Assembly (NCBI GenBank): GCA_964036295.1
Contig: OZ038463.1
Location: 18,897,069-18,961,068 of the forward strand
DNA from: Plumapathes pennacea
Taxonomy: Eukaryota; Cnidaria; Anthozoa; Antipatharia; Myriopathidae
DNA: 64,000 nucleotides
Direction of reading: 5' to 3'
The translations under genes were made by a program, and so were the position numbers. The notes under the pieces were generated by a model. It did no database searches and was not told where the DNA came from. It saw only the letters and a list, made by a program, of their open reading frames with translations. This document shows, in pieces, positions 11,293-37,500 of this stretch. Every line of letters begins with the position of its first letter. Within the stretch, counting starts at the first letter, position 1.

Positions 11293-12027
11293 CTAAGGGT
11301 TAGTGTTTGTCTGCTACTGAAAAAATTCGAACCTCTTGTAAAGCAATTTGCAAACTATGAGATATGTTTACAAAAGACGACCAGAGGATTTCTATAATAC
11401 GTCCACAGTATTTCTACGATAGAAGCATTTCTATAGCATAGTATTTGTGGACTTCCGCAAGCACATGAATTTGCACATAAATTTGCTGTCGTTTCAACAA
11501 TTCTGTGCAATGACTTTTTATGTTAAGAAACTAAGACAAATCTCAGAGGTAATCTAGAATTACAATGGAAAACCAGCTCTAGAGAGAACCAGATTGACTG
11601 CGTCGGCGTGGAGAAATACGTATAACTTGGATCAACTGACGGTCGATGTATAAAAGCTGGACGCCGTGTGAAAGAATTTGACGCTGGCGTTTCGAGCGCT
11701 AGCCATTCGTCTGAGCAAACAGGGAGTTATGGTTTAGGAGAAGGATGAGGATGCACTGACCTCAGAGGAAACACGAGTTTGTGGCCAAAGGTCAGGAGCT
11801 CATGTATTATTAAGTGAACGAAAGGAAATGTAAAATTGGTAGGAGTGGTAACTAGCACATGTGCTAACAAAACCCATCGGATTTATCGAATTCATTGAAA
11901 AATGAATCTTGAACTAGTCTTGAATTAGTCCAGGTACTTAGAAAACATGTCAGATAACTTTTTTCGTTATGCGTTAAGAGCATGTGCAGTGTGTAAGTAC
12001 TGTGCGTGGGCATTTCCTTGTACATCA

Positions 12028-12174
12028 GGGCCCGGTTGTTCAAAGAGTGGATAGTGCTATCCACTGGATAAATCCTTATCCAGTTGATGAGATAAGCTTT
12101 GATGTTAACACCTTTCCACTAGATAGAGATTTATCCAATGAATAGCGCTATCCACTCTTTCAACAACCGAGCCC
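12028..12174. mobile_element. 147-bp MITE with 'gggcccggttgttcaaagag' termini
   Basis: The left terminus 'gggcccggttgttcaaagag' is complemented by the right 'ctctttcaacaaccgagccc', and the match continues through 'tggatagcgctatcca'. Whole-element folding is possible. The ends resemble those of the larger elements at 31717 and 56526 (gggccc..ttcaaag). Confidence 0.8.
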
Positions 12175-12239
12175 ATTAATATAAAACGGAGGGCTAACTG
12201 AAAAAACCTGAAAGGATTTCCTTAGAACCCGCCAAATGT

Positions 12240-12415
12240 AAATAAAATGTATTGTAAGATAAAATCGATACCCTATTTTAGACCTAAAAGGCAAAATCCA
12301 TACCCTATTTCAGACTAAAAATGCTTGAAAACGATACTCTTTGGGGCGGCACATACCTATGTGGCTTATATATATGGGAGTACCCCCCCCCCCCCTCCGG
12401 GGGGGATTCTTTCAA
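12240..12415 (-). repeat. Poly-C-ended dispersed repeat
   Basis: It contains 'taccctatttcagac', 'tttggggcggcacata' and 'atatgggagtacccccc', then a run of C. The same word order appears on the opposite strand at 18880-19290 and in part at 22690-22800, defining a repeat family ending in a C/G homopolymer. Confidence 0.6.
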
Positions 12416-14022
12416 CAGTTCGACACGGAAGCTTTTCTGCGTTTAACACTCGATGATCGCACAAACTCGAATATATTCTTACGTAGAAAGAGTTCACGAT
12501 TCTGTCCTCTCTGATTGGTTCTATCCACATGCCGTGCAAGGGGATTATTCCACAAAGCGCGACACCGCGGAAATACGTTTTTGCCACGCGGTCACCTTAT
12601 GTTTGAGTCAGCGGTTGTTGCACAAAACTTTTGATTTATATCCAGATTTTGTAGTTCGAAAATTCCTGAAGATTTAGCAAAGAGACTCAATACTGTGACT
12701 CGCTATTCAAGAATAAGTTAATTAATGCATTTCTATAACATAAGTTGTGCACAAGAAAAACGTGGCATGCACAGGATGTGTAATTAGATAGTAATGGGGA
12801 CGAACGCTGACCAACGGAAGTGATTCCGCGGTGTCGCAAAGCGCAAAATGCGCTAAAGAAGACAAAAGAGTGTGCTTTAACTTTTACTTCCATAGAATTG
12901 AAGAGACGAATCAGTTTCGGTGCGTCGCGTTGGGGCATCACCCTACATGACATACAGTGTTTCAAGCACTGAGCCTGTGCCGGGGGCCTGGGGCCACCTT
13001 CACTGGGCCAATGTTATACCATAGATCAGTGCAAGTGGGCACATCAAAAAGCATTGATAAGGCCCCGGTCACATTTTTATTATCGATATTTACAACTTCT
13101 CAGATGCAAACGGCGTTTTGTCCTCGAAAAATCCCGTAATACGATGTCGACGCATGTGGGCAATCATTTCTGTCCGTGATCACCAGCAAACGAAGAAATA
13201 TGACTGATTTTTGCCTGAGAAACATTCCTCGCACAGTGATATCTAACGTAGCTTTCCCCAGGCTAATTTCTCCCTCTGTCCTAAAACGAAAAGAAGGAGT
13301 TTGAAGAGCACTGTTTGGTGCAACTTCCTTTCACTGTCGTGTCCTTTGTACTCTAAAATTAACAAGAAAAATATTGCTTTGGATAATTTCTACCTATCTT
13401 CATTCTTCAAAAACCCAAGAAGGATGGAATTAATTTTGTTTGAAATTGACAAGGAAAAAATAGTCTCCCTGTCAGTTTCATTTTTGTCTTTTTTGCATTC
13501 TGTAGGAACGAAAATGTACAGTAAATCACATAGCCCTTTAGAGTAAAGACTCGGAAACAGGACTCGGTGTACAAGGGAGAACATCACTCCGTCACTTCTA
13601 TATGGTAAACCCCGACCTCTTTAGACAGCTAAAAATAATTCCTTCCAGTAAATATAACTCAATTACAGCCACAGGCAAAAAGGTTCCTGTAAATCGCATC
13701 GGCAGAGGTTCCTTGGACACCACCTCAATACCATGTATTCATATCTTTTATGAGACGTGATGTTCTTGAAGCCATTAAACTTTCTAGTATAGCTTTGTGC
13801 AGTTCCTTTCAAACAAAATCTCGACATCACAAGTTGCGATGACAGTGAATGGAGCTCACATCCCAAAGTCATTTGGTTTTTAAACTGATTTCTCCTCCAC
13901 AGCAAGCACAGTGGAATTTTCACTGTACATGACATGCAAGACTGTCGGTTTGACAAGCGTTAGATTTCTTTGTGAATTTGAGTAAAATAGGCAACAGATC
14001 CTCGGGTGTATCATGTGACCCG

Positions 14023-28591
<14,569 letters not shown>

Positions 28592-30933
28592 CCGATGCCG
28601 GGGGCCATGCGGGCGCTCTCCTGTTTAACAGAGTCCGCCAGTCATAGCGCATTTTCTATCATAAACCCTACGGTCAGGGTTCATAGTTGGATCACTCAGC
28701 GCCTGTACGCATGCGCTGCAGGTAGTGGCCACCGGGTATTGTTATGACAAAACCTCATGGACCACGCTTCGGCGAGTCGCCAACAAATCCAACGCGGGGA
28801 TAAAATATAGTTGGAAGCCGTTTTATCACGCGAGCCGGACAAAGCACAAGTGTGGTATCAGCGTGTTTTTATGGACGCATAAAATCGGATAGATCGATCG
28901 GCTTGAAGAACAATTAATTACAATTATGTACCCGAGGGCGCGTACATTATCCCATGATGTCAGCGCCTCAATTATCTCATATTTACAGCTGACAACGGTA
29001 TCAATTCATCGGGCAAATGTTAACAGCAACTGAATACGTCCAGTGGCTGTCCCACGACAATAACACTTCGCGTGGGTTCCTATTTTAAGTGTCCCTGCTG
29101 ATGGCGAGACCCAGACCGGTGAAATAACTAATGGAGGCGATAAATGAACTTGTCGACTTCCGTGACGCCACTTGCGATTATAAATCGTAGTGTCATTTTC
29201 CGCAAAACTCCTTGCCCACCACAACCACCTCAAAGAAGCCGCAAATTCACCCCTGACATCAGCTTGTACTACCGGCATGCATTGCAAAAAAAGAATTAAC
29301 AAAAACAAAAACAAAAAAACATCGTGTTCAGTTCGCCCGAGCAAGTTTTTTTCTCAAATTGATATCCAGCTCTTAGCTCTTAACGCTATGGACGAGCTGA
29401 AGTCACCCTAATTAACATACATGTAAGCAAACAAACAAAACAAAACAATATATGTCAGACTCCTGGTTGGGTTGACTATAACACAGAAATGTTTTTGCCA
29501 TTTCGTGTTTCATCCCGCTTCGTTAATAATGATATTTTTCGTTTTCGTTTTTGTCTGTTTGTTTTGTTTTTGTTTTGTACAATACAAAGAAGTCTTATTA
29601 GGTTACGAGGGTTTCCGCTGTAAACTCGAGTAATGATCACGGTAAAACGAAACAATTCTTGTACCAACACAATTTATTTGAGATTGAGAATTTGTCACCA
29701 CTCTGCCTTGGAGATCGCGATGCCAGGCATCTTTCACTGTAACACCGAAAGTTAAGTCACAAAACTCTCCAAGAAACAGGAGGACGAATAATCCTATCAA
29801 ACTCTTATTTTGCAATGATGACGCACGTATTATTGCGCATTTTGAGCTAGGAAGGCAATCAAAAAGACCCACATCTTCCCTTACGCTTCTTGAATATTTT
29901 CGGTGTTACTCATACATGATCGTCTTACATAGTTGAACTAGGAAACAGAAATGGTGCTTCTATTTCTGGTACAGACCTTTTGCGTGCAGTGCTCGACTTA
30001 ACAGCGGAAAAACCTTAATTATCGTCCCCTGTATTCGCATTGTTGAAGGACATGGACAGGACAGGACCAGGCCTGTTGAGAATCGTCTTACCAACCCTCG
30101 GTGATATCCACAACAGAATAATAGGAATACAATGTGAACCGATACCAAGACAAACCGTACACGACTAATACTTCAGTGAAGCATCCTACGTCCTATTGTA
30201 ACGCCGTGTTGCCTTTTCATGTTGTGAATCCTTTTTCGACACTGGCCAATTTTGAATCTTTCTATCGACCCTCCAAAACTCCCTCGAGCAAGAGGTCTGC
30301 CCTGATGCACTGTTAACGAAACATATCCTCTTCTTCATTCCCTACAAAGTACTAAGACGATCAAAGGGTACAACGGCTAGTAAATCAACACAAATCAAGA
30401 TTACGTGTTTCTCGATCGTATTTTACTGGCAAACTACCCGCAAATTTGGATATAATGGAATTATTCTCCCGGCCAACCACACCAAAGGTTAATCCGCTTT
30501 TGGTTTGCGGTCGAGCTGGCTCGGAATAACTTCACGTTACCGACTTCAAAAGTCTGGATCATCTACAAATCAAAGTGGAACATGTCATAAGACATAAAGA
30601 AACAGAAGTGTACAAAAACAATATTTTATTAGACGTACCGTAATAAACTTTTACACGTAATACCGTGATAAAGAAGCAGACTACGCTGACGAGTTCTTAG
30701 GATTCATTCCTCAAGGATGGGCCCCGAGTTACACTCCTCTTTCCGCACCGCCCATAGCTCGTAGTCTTTGCAGTTACTCAAAGAACTAAGCAAAAAAAGT
30801 CTCGTTGCTAAGCGACAAGGCCCACACGCGATACCTACCCTCCCCGCATCAGGCATCATCCTTCAGTTTTAGAAATCTTGGGCGAATCGTCAGTGGTTCA
30901 ACTACAAATCAAAACAAAGACAAAGGTAAGGGA

Positions 30934-30939
30934 TTTATT
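30934..30939 (-). terminator. Candidate polyadenylation signal for ZC3H3
   Basis: AATAAA on the minus strand about 580 bp beyond the ZC3H3 stop codon. It is the nearest canonical hexamer I found and is not proven. Confidence 0.35.
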
Positions 30940-31035
30940 TCATAAATAGCGCCTCCATTTAGAGATTGCTAAAGTTGGATAATCGGTACCAAGCCGTATT
31001 ATTTGGCGCGCGTTCACGCTGTCAAAAATTTAGTT

Positions 31036-31260
31036 GACAACGAGCACTGTTCACACTCGGCTCGATTCGGTTTGTTCTTGGTTCGATCTCGGCTTGATCT
31101 CGGTTCAATCTCGGCTTGATATCGGATCGATCTCGGCCCGATCTCCGATCGATCCAGGTTCAATCTCGGTTCGATCTCGGCTTGATATCGGATCGATCTC
31201 GGCCCGATCTCGGATCGATTCAGGTTCGATGTTGGCTTGATCTCCGATCGATCTAACTGC
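31036..31260. repeat. 66-bp satellite made of six 11-bp 'GATCTCGGCTT'-like subunits
   Basis: The 11-mer 'gatctcggctt' varies along the array, and a higher-order 66-bp period is visible ('ggcttgatatcgg' at 31113 and 31179). It lies 3' of ZC3H3. Translations rich in 'RSEIGPRSI' are repeat artefacts. Confidence 0.8.
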
Positions 31261-31521
31261 CCAGGTCTCCTGGATCTCATTTGACCAGATGAAAATTTTG
31301 AACCGAGTAGCAGTGATGAAAATCAAAATTAAGCCATGCAAACGTGCAGCCATCTCAAGATCAGGGCAAAGTAGGAGACTTAAGGCTTTATAAAAGGTAA
31401 TCTCAACCCGTAAGCTCACGCAGTAAAGGTGTAAGCATCTTTCAGGTACTACACAAAATCACACAAACAACTGAGGTGCAAGTGACGTCATCTGTGACAT
31501 CATCCCGGATAACGACGTCAG

Positions 31522-34500
31522 TCAAAGTTTTATCTTCAGGCCAAATGTATAAAGGGGATTGCTGCAGAACTGGAGTAAAAGCACACTACCAATGTTGCCA
31601 GTAGTCTGGCCCTGGCTGTTAGTACTGAGCCCCTCGTTGTTGTCTTCGTTTACTTCTGCAAAGAGAAGTGAAAGGGATGTGAGAGCGAAGAAACATTTAC
31701 GCTGACAAAGAGTAGAGGGCCCGGTTGGTCAAAGCACGATTAGACTAATCCTGGATTAGATACAAACGTACATCTTAAGCCTGAAAACGGGAAAGCTGCG
31801 CTCAAAAGTAGCGTCCTTGATATGTTTTAAGCCAAAAAAGCTTTTTAGTTGGTCTTAAGACTCTGCAGTGTGTTTTGTTGGCCAAGTGGACGAGTAAATA
31901 ATTTGGTAAATGCCTGGATTAACTTCGTCGGGCTTTGAACATCCGTACCCGGGCCCCGAAAGCCTGCGCATGCGTAGCTGGCGGTCTCAGTACATGTGGG
32001 TGAAATGTGTGTCCGGGCGCCCATTTGAATTTTGGCAGAGGAGAGACTAAGGAAGAGCGATAAAGTTGCAAAGCGGAATGGGAAGGGGCGAACGAAAAAG
32101 AACAAACAAACAAGAGGTGTCGACAAAATAGGAACAACACTAGACCTGTACACGATAAAGGCAAGAATCCCTCGTGCTCGCTCATTTCCAGTTTGACTCG
32201 TTTTTCCTCGTGTTCACTCGCCGCCGAAGACTTCCTCCTCTTTGCCTTACGTTCTTTTCGCTTTCGGTGCACGAGTCGACACCCGCTGCCTTTGGAGCAA
32301 GTTCCTGTAACTTTAAATTCTTCACACTCCAGCATGTGTTTCTTTTTGCACTACAAACAGAAGACAGTGAGTGTTTGTGAATGACTAAGAGAAAGGGAGA
32401 AGGAAGAGAGAATAGAAGAACGGAAGAGAGAAAGAGAGTGAGAGATCGAAAAGAGAAAAAACAAAAAGGGAAAGTACAGTGGGAGATTAAAGAAAAGGCA
32501 GGCAGACAGACAGACAGACAGAGGGAGTTAGAGGGAAAATAAGGAAAGGGGGGAGGCAGTAGTAACAGACAAACAAACACAGAAGAAAGGCAAGAGAAAG
32601 AGTTAAGCAAGACAGATTGGGATAAAGAAAGACAAAAGCCGAGATTGGCAGAGACAAGAGTGGGAGAAGGAGTGAAGTCATTAACCTTCTGGCCACGCGG
32701 ACAGAAGCCTGCCACAAAGTCCTCGCACACTTGTGCTGTTTTGCTCACGTTCACGTGCGAATAAGGACAGTTGTCATTTGTGCACGTACCACGCAAAAAG
32801 AACTGACAGACAGGCATCTGAAATGACGAACAGAACTTAATCAGGAGAAACGGCACTAGATAAACAAGCTGTTGTACGATACAACGAACAGAGCAAACAA
32901 ACGATAAACGCAAGATAAACAAGCTGTCCAGCACAACAAACAGAGCAAACAAACGATAAACGCAAAATAAAGAAGCTGTTGTCCAACACAACGAACAGAA
33001 CAAACAAACGATAAACACAAGGTAAACAAGCTGCTATCTGATATAACGAACAGAGCAAACACGCGATAAACACAAGATAAACAAGCTGCTATCTGATATA
33101 ACGAACAGAATATACAAACGATAAACACAAGATAAACAAGCTGTTGTCCAACACAACGAACAGAGCAAACACGCGATAAACACAAGATAAACAAGCTGCT
33201 ATCTGATACAACGAACAGAGCAAACACGCAATAAACACAAGATAAACAAGCTGCTATCTGATGCAACGAACAGAATATACAAACGATAAACACAAGATAA
33301 ACAAGCTGCTATCTGATACAACGAACAGAGAGAAAAATACATTACAAGATCTGTTGCCACTGAACCACAGCTACGCGTCAGCGTGTTATGTCGAGTTATA
33401 GAAGCACTTTGGTGAAGCGGGAATTTGAAGAACGCGAGTGAAGTGTGGAGAAGCAAGTTCTACACTCTTCTCGAGTGTTCTCTGAAATTCTCAAGTGCTT
33501 TTATAGCTCAACACAGCACACTGACAAGTGCTCTATTCCTTTTTTAAGACAAAGCAAACGATAACTTTGCAAAGACTACAAGAAAAAAAAATCGAGTTTG
33601 AAGCAGGATAAGCTGACGTCAGACTGACACGCACGTTTACCAATCAGATCGCGCGTACTATCTACCTTAATTATGATGCTGAATAGTAATACAGTAGTAC
33701 TGACATCAGTCTCAACAACAAGAGCTTTGCTGTGACTACAGCGCCTCGGGGGGTGCCAGTATTAGTGTTTCTGCTGCTTCTGATGACACTGTTAGAGCGG
33801 TTTTCCTATGACTGTCGAAAGTAATTGTGTGATTGCTTTGGTTTTGCGTTTGCTTCGCTTTCGGATTGGTCCACACGAGTTTGTCAGCATGCTCAGCCAA
33901 TCAGAGACAAAACCAAAACCAAAACCAAACACTTCTCACGCAAGCGATGGCGTGTACTCGCAATGCTGATTGGAAAGTAAAACCAAACGCAAGACCAAAC
34001 GCGAATTACTTTGGCTTCCAATTGGCTGAACTGTTTTCTCTCAGTCTCTGTGATTGGCCTGTGTGATTACTTTGGTTTTGGTTTTCGACAGTCATCCGAA
34101 AACGGCTCTAGCACTGCTGACGCTGTTGTGAATGTGCTCACCTTATCTGGGTCGATTTTGTGCGAAAAGGGACAAGATCCATCAGTGTTCTTACAAGTTC
34201 CACGGAGAAACCTGAAACATAAACGAAGCGTCGCACATTAGCACATTTACCGCACTCATTCACTCCCTGAAATAAGCAAACTTGTGAACGCTCTGCGTCC
34301 ATACTTGTCACGACATAACACATATTGTGATGACCCGACACCAGTAGTCAGTAGACGTGCTCGTACTTACTTGGTGCAGACGGCGACTTTGGACGCGTCG
34401 TGAATAAACGGGCACTTGTCTCCTTTGTTACACTTGCCTACAAACGAACAAGGGAGGGAAAAACTCTAAATTCTACATTTGTCAATTCTGGTATCTGAAA

Positions 34501-37500
34501 CTCAGAAAAGAGCTCTATTTTTATGTAATGTACTAGAACAGCAACTTGGTGCATAAAGAACTAAGCTACTGGAAAATCCTTTCGTAGCTCACACCATCTA
34601 TAAAATGTCATATATACATAGATACAGAAGAAGTGAACAGCACCCATTAGGTTTCTCTCTCCCACAATCGGACATTATTGTGGGGCAGGTTATGTCAAGC
34701 GTAACTATTCACTCTATCGAGAGTTCTGATAGCTCTCTGAACATAAGTTAGCCTGGAGAAGTGATGACAGACACACGGGCAGCTGGCGTTGAGGTACTAC
34801 AAAAAGCACGTCACTTACCAAACCTGTTGTAGAACATGCAATACTTTTGCTTCTCTTTTCTCTTCAGGACACGAGCTGTTTTCACGCTTTGGCGGAGCAC
34901 TCGACTGAAAAGAAACCAAAGGAGCCTCAGTCGTACGTTCAAGACTTAACGCGTTCGTACAGTTCACTTCTCTTATGTTTTGATACAATTTCAGAATAAT
35001 AAGCGCAATTTCTTCTTTTTCATTGGATGACAAAAACAAGAAATACGATGTGGAGAATTTTGCACCCACATACAATGTATATTTCTGCATAGAGACGTTT
35101 ACAAAAACCAAAACCAAAGTAGGAACACCGTCAATTACAGAATCTGTAGGAAATACTTTCAACCAATCAAAAACCAAAGCAATTCGCGTTTTACTTTGAA
35201 GAAAAAAAACTTTCAGAAGTGCGAAAAAAAAATACGTCATCGCCACTTCCTTGTTTGAGTGAAAATATCGCAATCACGTTTTGCTTTTGCTCCTGATTGG
35301 CCAAGAATGCTGCTAAGCTTGCGAACACAAAGCTAAAGCAATCACACGATTACTTTCGGCAATCATCCAAAAACGGGTTCAGGAATATTGTAACGGAATA
35401 CAGACTGAACTGTTTATGATATTGCCAGCGCCGATGCTTCCAAGACATTAGTACGCTGCGGACGGAATTATAATTTGCTTTCCTCTCCATACAGTACCTT
35501 GCAAGAGCCTGCGTGGTCAGCGGTTTAGCTCTCACAAGTGTGCCTGGAGCAGTTTGCAGAAACGTCACTCCTCCAATGACGACCTTATTGAAACTTCTCC
35601 GCCTCTCTGTTCTCTGCGAAGGACCCTCACTCAACATGGGTGTAGCAGCAGCCTCCCTGACAGGTTGAACTGAGATGATATTGAATCAATTAACATATGA
35701 GTACTGTAAATACGTGAGTGAGCCGGAGTCCTAGCGGATTTGGACATCCCCCCTCCCCCTCCATCCGCACTTGGATCCCCTCCTATAAAGAAAAACAGAA
35801 AGGTCCGCTGGTGAAATATGCAGCTGTTCTTGGTAGCATTACGTGCTCGGGCTCACAACTCACGTGTACGCTGCAAATTAGTAGTGTTTGAAACAAATTC
35901 AGCCTCCTTTTTTACAAAGTAGCGCTAATTGCGGTATTTACCCCGACCATTTAATTACAAAAACATATAAAAAGCTTCAGCCGCCAAAGCCAAATAAAAC
36001 CTCCAGCGGAGCCGCACTTTTAGCGCCGGCAGTGTGAAGTCTTCTCTTCAAGTCAACATTCTTACCTTTTGTGACTCTCTTGAGTGTCTTTCCTGTGCCA
36101 TCCATGACAAATTTCTCTCCATTAATGTGAACCATCAGCGAAGATCGCCCTACACAGAGAGCAAAACTGAGCCACCAAACTTGGCTTGGAACACACAGTG
36201 CACTTCACCACGCTAAACTCAAAAGTTGCGGCAAGAATTGAAAGTCTTAAGTATTACAGCAGCAATAAAAAGATAAGCTTTGAAACAAGAAAAGCAAAGC
36301 ACACACAACAAAAACACCCTGCAGACTAGAGTAAATAAACCTGTCCACGTATCCAAGTTTACTTGTCTTGTCTGTTGCAGGTACAAAGTAATTGTGAACA
36401 CGTTTAACTGGTCAGTATGTGCTTGGCAACATACCAGCCACATACCGACCCCTTTCCAACCACATACCGACCACTTACCGACCACAAACCGACCACTTAC
36501 CGACCCCTTACCGACCTATTACCAACCACATACCGACAACTTACCAACCACAAACCGACCACTTGCCAACCCATTACCAACCACATACCGACCACTTGCC
36601 GGCCCCTTACCAACCACATACCGACCATGTACTGATCACATACCAACCACATACCAACTACTTAACGACCACTTACTGACCACATACCGACAACTTTACC
36701 ATGACCACACATGCACAGGTTGCTTACCAGCTGGTGCTTTTAAACTGGACTTCCTCGCTACAGATGATTTTCTATCCACAGCTTTGGCCAATTTGTTGGC
36801 AGAACTCTTGTATGCTACGCCTCCGATAAATACAACCTTGCTGGATTTCTGCAATTTATGATGGGATGTTGGATAAGAATTGATGCACAAGGATGAACGG
36901 TCCATCCAACAACAAAAAAATAGTTTACAAGAATGATCGACTGAGCGCAAACACAAGAATCAAAATATGTCTTCATCCTTGTGCTTGTATTGCTTGTTCT
37001 TGAAAATTCTGAACCAACACTATCAAATAACATAGAAAGTACTATGAGAATGAATTGTCTGTATGTGCTAACTACATGTTAATTTGTACATGTACACCGG
37101 TGCTGTTTGATTAAGAACTCCAATACTGACCTCCGCCTTGATTGGAGCTGACTGCTTGGAACTAATGACACTAAACCTTCAAAACAAAATACATGGGCTT
37201 CAAAATAGAATCAGCCTGACAGAAAACTGAATTCAATATTATGGGCATCATGCTATGATAAACTGGAGCTACATGTTCCTGTAGAAATGGTCATAAAAGA
37301 TTGATCATTGGAAGGAACTCTTGCTAGTGTACTGTAGCCTCTTCTCTTTTGGGAAAGCAACTGATGCCCAAGTGGAACTTTCAAGCAACTGATGCCCAAG
37401 TGGAACTTTCAAGCAACTGATGCCCAAGTGGAACTTTCGAGCAACTGATGCCTGAGTGGAACTTTCAAGCAACTGATGCCTGAGTGGAACTTTCAAGCAA

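Larger units (their letters stand above)
11293..14022. other. Intergenic region between the GPCR and the acid phosphatase gene
   Basis: No gene is supported. It contains a small MITE (12028-12174), a poly-C-ended repeat (12240-12415) and, at 12570-12710, a segment similar to 17808-17950 ('cggaaatacg', 'gcggtcac', 'cagcggt', 'gcacaaaact' in order). The 3' UTR of the phosphatase should lie just below 14023. Confidence 0.5.
28592..31521. other. Intergenic region between the ACP5 start and the ZC3H3 end
   Basis: It should hold the ACP5 promoter (just above 28591, a GC-richer stretch with 'gcatgcgctgcag') and the ZC3H3 3' UTR. Several short minus-strand frames begin with hydrophobic, signal-like stretches (for example at 29344, 29872 and 30148), but none can be linked into a gene. 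31036-31260 is a satellite. Confidence 0.45.

Noticed and set aside
29006-30148. Three short minus-strand frames starting with signal-peptide-like segments
   Set aside because: Each is short. One has a fair donor (near 30090) but no partner exon could be joined in frame, so they are not called as genes.
31014-31419. Arg/Glu/Ile-rich frames on both strands
   Set aside because: They translate the 11/66-bp satellite.
32182-33293. Long minus-strand open frames (278 and 145 codons) with repeated 'FIVCLFCSL'-type sequence
   Set aside because: They are produced by the 55-bp minisatellite and by read-through of the true ZC3H3 exon into its introns; splice sites and finger spacing place the real exon at 32817-32686.
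36280-36861. 193-codon + strand frame rich in Thr, Pro and Tyr
   Set aside because: It translates the dodecamer tandem array inside a ZC3H3 intron and runs antisense over a true exon.
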